A stretch of 64,000 nucleotides of DNA from Medicago truncatula. Taxonomy: Eukaryota; Streptophyta; Magnoliopsida; Fabales; Fabaceae. Below, piece by piece: positions 58,962 to 64,000 of the stretch. Every line of letters begins with the position of its first letter. The first letter of the stretch is position 1. The notes beneath the pieces were generated by a model that worked only from the letters and a program-made list of their open reading frames with translations, made no database searches and was not told the origin of the DNA. The stretch covers positions 15,001 through 79,000 of the forward strand of contig NC_053047.1 in NCBI RefSeq assembly GCF_003473485.1, given 5' to 3'. The position numbers were made by a program, and so were the translations under genes.

Positions 58962-60832
58962 ATGTCGAACATAGACATTGAAGGGATCTTGAATCAACTA
59001 CCTAACGATGGTCGTGTTCCTAAGACCAAGATTGTTTGTACTTTGGGTCCTGCTTCCAGATCTGTTGAGATGATTGAGAAGCTTCTTAAAGCTGGTATGA
59101 ATGTTGCTCGTTTCAATTTCTCACATGGTACTCATCAATATCATCAGGAAACCCTTGATAATCTCAAGTCTGCTATGCACTCTACTGGTATTCTCTGCGC
59201 TGTCATGCTCGACACCAAGGTGAATTGATTTTCTCTCTTAATCAATTAAATTATTAACTTTTTCATGTATGTAAATGTGCTCTCTACTGTACTGTACTGT
59301 GTTTTTGCAGGGGCCTGAGATTCGGACTGGCTTTCTCAAAGATGGAAAACCTATTCAACTCAAAGAAGGACAAGAAATCACCATAACTACTGATTATGAA
59401 ATCAAGGGAGATCCAGAGATGATATCAATGAGTTATAAGAAACTTCCTGTCCACTTGAAGCCTGGAAATACCATACTATGCTCTGATGGAACAATCAGTC
59501 TCACTGTTTTGTCCTGTGATCAAGAAGCCGGTACTGTTAGATGTCGCTGTCAAAACTCTGCAATGTTGGGGGAGAGGAAAAATGTCAATCTCCCTGGTGT
59601 TGTAGTGGATCTTCCCACTCTTACTGACAAGGATAAGGAAGATATTCTCCAATGGGGTGTCCCTAACAATATTGATATGATTGCTCTTTCATTTGTTCGT
59701 AAGGGCTCTGATCTTGTTAATGTCCGCAAGGTTCTCGGGCCACATGCTAAGCATATTCAGTTGATGTCAAAGGTAGAATTTTAATTGAATTCTTCTGCAA
59801 TTTTAATAATGATATAAAGGATCGCCATTTCATTTGTTTGTGATGTTAATTTTCCCCCCTTCACCATTAATGAATTGCATGTCCTTGTTGATATATCTTC
59901 TAATGATTGTCTGTTTAATATGAACAAGTACTAACTTGTGTGTTTATGTTTCTTACACCAATTCAGAAGTCCTGATTAATTGGTTTTTAAGTAATGATTT
60001 TGTGGAATTTCATTTCAAGGTTGAGAATCAGGAGGGAGTCATGAACTTTGATGAGATCCTGCGTGAGACTGATGCATTCATGGTGGCACGTGGTGATCTT
60101 GGAATGGAGATCCCAGTTGAGAAGATATTCCTAGCACAGAAAATGATGATTTATAAGTGTAATCTTGTTGGCAAGCCTGTGGTGACTGCTACTCAGATGC
60201 TTGAATCCATGATCAAATCTCCCCGGCCAACCCGAGCTGAAGCAACTGATGTAGCCAATGCAGTTCTTGATGGAACGGATTGCGTCATGCTTAGTGGTGA
60301 AAGTGCTGCTGGAGCTTACCCTGAACTTGCTGTGAAAATCATGGCCCGCATTTGTATTGAAGCTGAATCATCCCTTGACTATGGTGCTATCTTCAAAGAG
60401 ATGATAAGGTCTACTCCATTGCCTATGAGTCCATTGGAAAGCCTTGCATCATCTGCTGTACGCACAGCCAATAAGGCCAGAGCGAAACTCATTGTTGTGC
60501 TGACACGAGGTGGGAGTACAGCCAAGTTAGTTGCTAAGTATAGGCCAGCTGTTCCAATCTTGTCTGTGGTAGTTCCGGTTTTGACCACAGACTCATTTGA
60601 TTGGACCTGCAGTGATGAGGCACCAGCAAGACACAGCTTAATATACAGAGGCTTGATTCCTATATTGGCAGAAGGATCTGCAAGAGCTACTGATGCAGAA
60701 TCTACAGATGCAATTCTGGAGGCTTCCCTTAAGTCAGCAACGCAAAAGGGGCTTTGTAAACCTGGTGACGCAGTTGTTGCTCTTCATCGTATTGGAGCTG
60801 CTTCTGTTATAAAGATCTGCATAGTGAAGTGA
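58962..60832 (+). CDS. Pyruvate kinase, cytosolic
   Basis: Catalyses the last step of glycolysis, phosphoenolpyruvate plus ADP to pyruvate plus ATP, in the cytosol. Coding exons 58962-59219, 59311-59772 and 60020-60832 give 510 aa, the usual cytosolic length, with no transit peptide (MSNIDIEGILNQLP). Seen in order: TKIVCTLGPASRSVEMIEKL, the catalytic-region text NVARFNFSHGTH, the B-domain entry VMLDTKGPEIRTGF, and PTLTDKDKEDILQWGV. The active-site Lys segment is LMSKVENQEGVMNFDEIL, followed by DAFMVARGDLGMEIP, KPVVTATQMLESMI and the C-terminal domain to KICIVK. A leader intron (58796-58881) with good splice sites precedes the start. All motifs are intact. Confidence 0.97.
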
Positions 60833-62066
60833 TTCACAATGTGTTATTAGCTGGCCTTAGATGCAGGAAGGGTTATGTCATGTTTCAGCTTTTCTACCAA
60901 TGAAGTTAAACTTTTGTGTTTGTCCACCATATGATGGAGGATTTAGCTATTAGCCGGTTTTGGTGTATTTTGGTGTTGATGAACTAGGTTTTGGTATTTT
61001 CTGTAATATTGCGGAGTACTTCTCAATATTAACCTGCATTTCTTGCATTTTAAATGACAGTTTTGTGGATAATTTTAGTATTTTTGAAATTTAATAAACA
61101 AAATAAAGCAAAAATAAGGTATAACTTTTAAATTTTTATTCTGATGATCTAAAAAACGAATTGATGAATTTGAATCTACGTTGACATTACAATATCATGT
61201 AGTTACATGTAATTTTAATATGTTATTTATTCTTATTTTAAATGTTTTAGGTTGATTGTTTGGTTTGAATTAAGGATGTCAAACGGGTAGGGGTGGGAAA
61301 GTACTCTAACAAAAACAAATTTAGTTTTTTATTGCTGCAAGGAGCCTCTTTTAAAAGACTTTGTCTAATTTAGCTTTTGTGATGCAACGAGGCTTTTTGG
61401 AAGACTTTGTTTAATGTGGGCAAAGTAAAATAATAGTACTTGATGAATTATTATTATTTTAGTGATTTATTGTCGGATCAATAAATCACGACATATCTTA
61501 TTTGATCTAATGATGAATTTTATTAATCTAAACATATAAATTAATGTGTACATGATGTAAGACTTATCTTACTTGTGTACCATAGAATTAATCTCTTTAA
61601 AATAGATGAAACTCTTGGGTAATATTTATTTATTGAGCAACAAGTAGATAAATTGATCATATTTTGGTAAGGGCAACTCTAAGCAATGAAGATAATCCTT
61701 ATGCTTCTAAGAAAGAGATTTTGGTAAATCCAAAGTTGAAATAGAAGTTAACCATAGTATGGCTAAGGATTGTTTTAGATAAAATTTGAACGTGGATATT
61801 CTCTTACAATTCATTATTAATTTGAATTAATTAATCACCTGAAGAATTGAATTAAATCGAATCACTTGTTTGAGATAAACTCATTTGATATCACATTTGA
61901 GCTAGGTTAATGGTTACGATGCTGGATTTGAATTCAATCTTCTTGCTAGGTGTGAGAGTGAGTGAGTATTTAAAGTTGTAGAGTTTCAAATCGCTCAAAT
62001 TCCTTATAGAAATTTGATTCAACAGAATGCTTTGAACTAATTTTTGATATGAGATTAAAATTCATT

Positions 62067-62101
<35 letters not shown>

Positions 62102-62270
62102 TAAGGAATATAAGTAAAAACATGTAAAATATAGCTTACACCAAATAATTGTTGTAAAACAAATAATGTAACCCATAATTTTGACTCAAAAGTTTATCCT
62201 GTGTTGTTTTAGTAAGAGAAAGAAATATATATTATCCAAAAATGAGGAGGAAAGAATAGAAGAAAGTGAG
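60833..62270. other. Intergenic; (AT)n microsatellite at 62069-62098
   Basis: The pyruvate kinase 3' UTR lies at the left. The rest is AT-rich spacer with a 30-bp (AT)n run, and the leader of the next gene is at the right end. No other gene was recognised. Confidence 0.45.
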
Positions 62271-63470
62271 ATGAGTAGCATGGCGTGTGGATGTTGGTAC
62301 TACAACAACTACTGCTGTCCCCCACAGTCACGGTTGAATTCTTCATCATCTTCATCTTCATCTTCGGTGCTGAAGCGTAGTCCTTCTACTACTTGTGTAT
62401 TTGTTTGTGTCTCTAAATCCTCCAAATCCAAATCAAACGGTGGTGAAATTGATAAATCGATAAAAGGATCAGGAACCACCGCTAGAGGTCGGAGATTGCT
62501 TAAAATTAGACAAGATAAACAACAACGCGAACAAGAACGCGTTCACAATTACCCTGCTTGGGCTAAGTAACTAACTAACTTCTTTCCTTTCCTATTATTG
62601 CTGCACCATTTTCATTTTCATTCAAATATTAAATGAACGAATGTTGCATAATAATGATAGAGTCCTTGAAGATGCTTGTAAAAACGACACTGAACTACGT
62701 GCTGTACTTGGTGATAGTATTGGCAACCCTCAACTCATGAAGGAACGAGTATGTTATCTTCTTTCTTACTTTCTACTTCCTTTTTTTCAATTATTAAACT
62801 GAATATATTCCTTTCTTTCCTTCCAGGTGGAAGATAGAATTCGAAAAAAGGGTAAAGACTTTCGTCGCTCCAAAACTGGATCTGTTGTTGCCTCCAAAGT
62901 CACCTTTAGAGAGTATGTATTATCATAATTATTAATAATTTAATACTCTCAGAGACCTACTTGGTGGTTGTTTACTCTTCTCAATTTCCTCGCAGCTTCA
63001 ATCCACTTGATTCATATATCTGGTTTGAATTGTATGGTTCACCATCTGATCGTGACGTTAATCTAATTGGCAGTGTATGTCTTTTCTCTTCTTTATAGCT
63101 TTTCAATCTATATTATATTATATTATATAATACATTCATCAAATCTTATTCTTTTATATAGGTTATTCAAGCATGGTATGTCATGGGTCGACTTGGGGCA
63201 TACAATTCTTCAAACTTGCAGGTACTTACTTACTTACCCCATTCATTCATTACATGCTTACTATCCTCTCTCTCTCTCTTTCAATTTCTGTTCCCTTTTA
63301 ACAGAGAATTGAAGTATCTTTTTAATTGATGGCAGATGTCAAATTCGTCAATGGATTATGATCCTCTCTATGACTCAGATAAGGGTTTCAAAGTGATGCC
63401 GTCATCTTTCCATGATATCAGTGATGTTGAGTTCCAGGATAATTGGGGGCGAGTTTGGTATATCGTCTAA
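62271..63470 (+). CDS. DUF3531-like protein, probably plastid-targeted
   Basis: Six coding exons: 62271-62566, 62661-62748, 62827-62912, 62996-63074, 63162-63221 and 63336-63470. They join in frame to 247 aa. The first about 80 residues (MSSMACGCWYY, a poly-Ser stretch, Lys/Ser-rich) fit a chloroplast transit peptide. A basic helix follows (RLLKIRQDKQQREQERVHNY), then the conserved region LEDACKNDTELRAVLGDSIG, RVEDRIRKKGKDFRRSKTGS, SVIQAWYVMGRLGAYNSSNL and the C-terminal FQDNWGRVWYIV. I recognise this as the plant/cyanobacterial DUF3531 family, whose function is unknown to me. The start is the only in-frame ATG ahead of the conserved part. Confidence 0.88.
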
Positions 63471-63540
63471 AACTCTGTTAGTCTTTTTAATAAATGGTTT
63501 TATGACCTTGCAATGGACAAAGGTTGAAAAAATTGAATGA

Positions 63541-63910
63541 TGCAGATTAAATTATTAACCACAACAACGTTAACCACAATAAAATGCCTTTTCACTCTAG
63601 GAGGAACTGACAACATGGATTCAATGATATCATAAACCATGTCTAGTGACGAACTATTTAACCTAGAACCTTTATATTAGTTTAGCATATAGTTTTTTGT
63701 GGTCTCATTCTTCCTCTAACTATTGGAACTATTCTCCATTTGATTTACTCTTCTTACCAAGGCTTTTAGAGATCTTCTCCTCAGTTCACACATGTCTAAA
63801 TTACCTAGGGCAAGATTTGACCATCTTTTCTGAATAGGAGGCTACCCCAACTTTCTCTTTAAAGTAATCGCTCCTAATCATTTAGTACCCTTTATAGCTT
63901 TTATTGACTT
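63541..63910 (-). mobile_element. Diverged RTE-like non-LTR remnant
   Basis: Read on the minus strand, the order of words (attcagaaaagatggtcaaa, then ccctaggtaatttagacatg, then a region ending near catggtttatgatatcattg) resembles the RTE 3' coding tail in which MVxxRLRWxGHV and the terminal IHVAD segments occur. It is much decayed and the assignment is weak. Confidence 0.4.
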
Positions 63911-64000
63911 GTCAATTATGAGTATACCATTCGAAAAAAAGCATGTATTGTGGCATTGTCTCTTGGATATGTTTAGCAGGAACACGAAATAAAACCAAGC

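Overview
This 64 kb window is nuclear DNA of a flowering plant, most likely a papilionoid legume of the Medicago/Trifolium/pea group. The evidence is the intron-rich genes with GT/AG introns, the AT-rich spacers, the plant-type proteins (mTERF, HIPP, plant actin with introns at the canonical positions), and the dense short mobile elements (tRNA-derived SINEs, RTE remnants with TTG tails, a SIRE/copia-type LTR). Species and chromosome cannot be told from the sequence alone.

Layout. 1-7.7 kb: end of a copia LTR, a SINE, DPH4 (diphthamide J-protein), a broken alpha-SNAP pseudogene, a decayed LINE ORF1, and two nearly identical 244-bp repeats that bracket them. 7.9-13.5 kb: mRNA cap guanine-N7 methyltransferase (13 coding exons, + strand), whose exon 1/intron 1 junction is tandemly duplicated. 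14.9-18.0 kb: a tandem array of about nine ~360-bp units. 18.5-25.3 kb: an organellar mTERF protein (5 coding exons, - strand) with retroelement debris in its introns. 27.4-33.5 kb: mitochondrial-type elongation factor Ts (6 coding exons, - strand). 33.8-39.7 kb: methionyl-tRNA formyltransferase (9 coding exons, + strand), head to head with EF-Ts across 218 bp. 41-45.4 kb: a LINE 3' end, a Harbinger-like MITE nested in a Stowaway-like MITE, a HIPP metal-binding gene and a Mutator-like foldback element. 48.1-49.8 kb: a complete actin gene (- strand). 53.0-55.1 kb: a 126-residue basic protein of unknown function (- strand). 59.0-60.8 kb: cytosolic pyruvate kinase (+). 62.3-63.5 kb: a DUF3531-like, probably plastid protein (+). 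The far end carries a weak RTE-like remnant.

All protein genes except the transposon remnants and the alpha-SNAP fragment could be reassembled exon by exon with open frames and good splice sites. There is no operon logic in a plant nucleus. Several neighbours nevertheless serve translation or organelle gene expression (DPH4, cap methyltransferase, mTERF, EF-Ts, formyltransferase), and EF-Ts and formyltransferase probably share one short bidirectional promoter. I found no clearly new biological system. The most useful observations are that gene pair, the exon-level tandem duplications in EF-Ts and the cap methyltransferase, and several mobile elements defined to the base by their target-site duplications.
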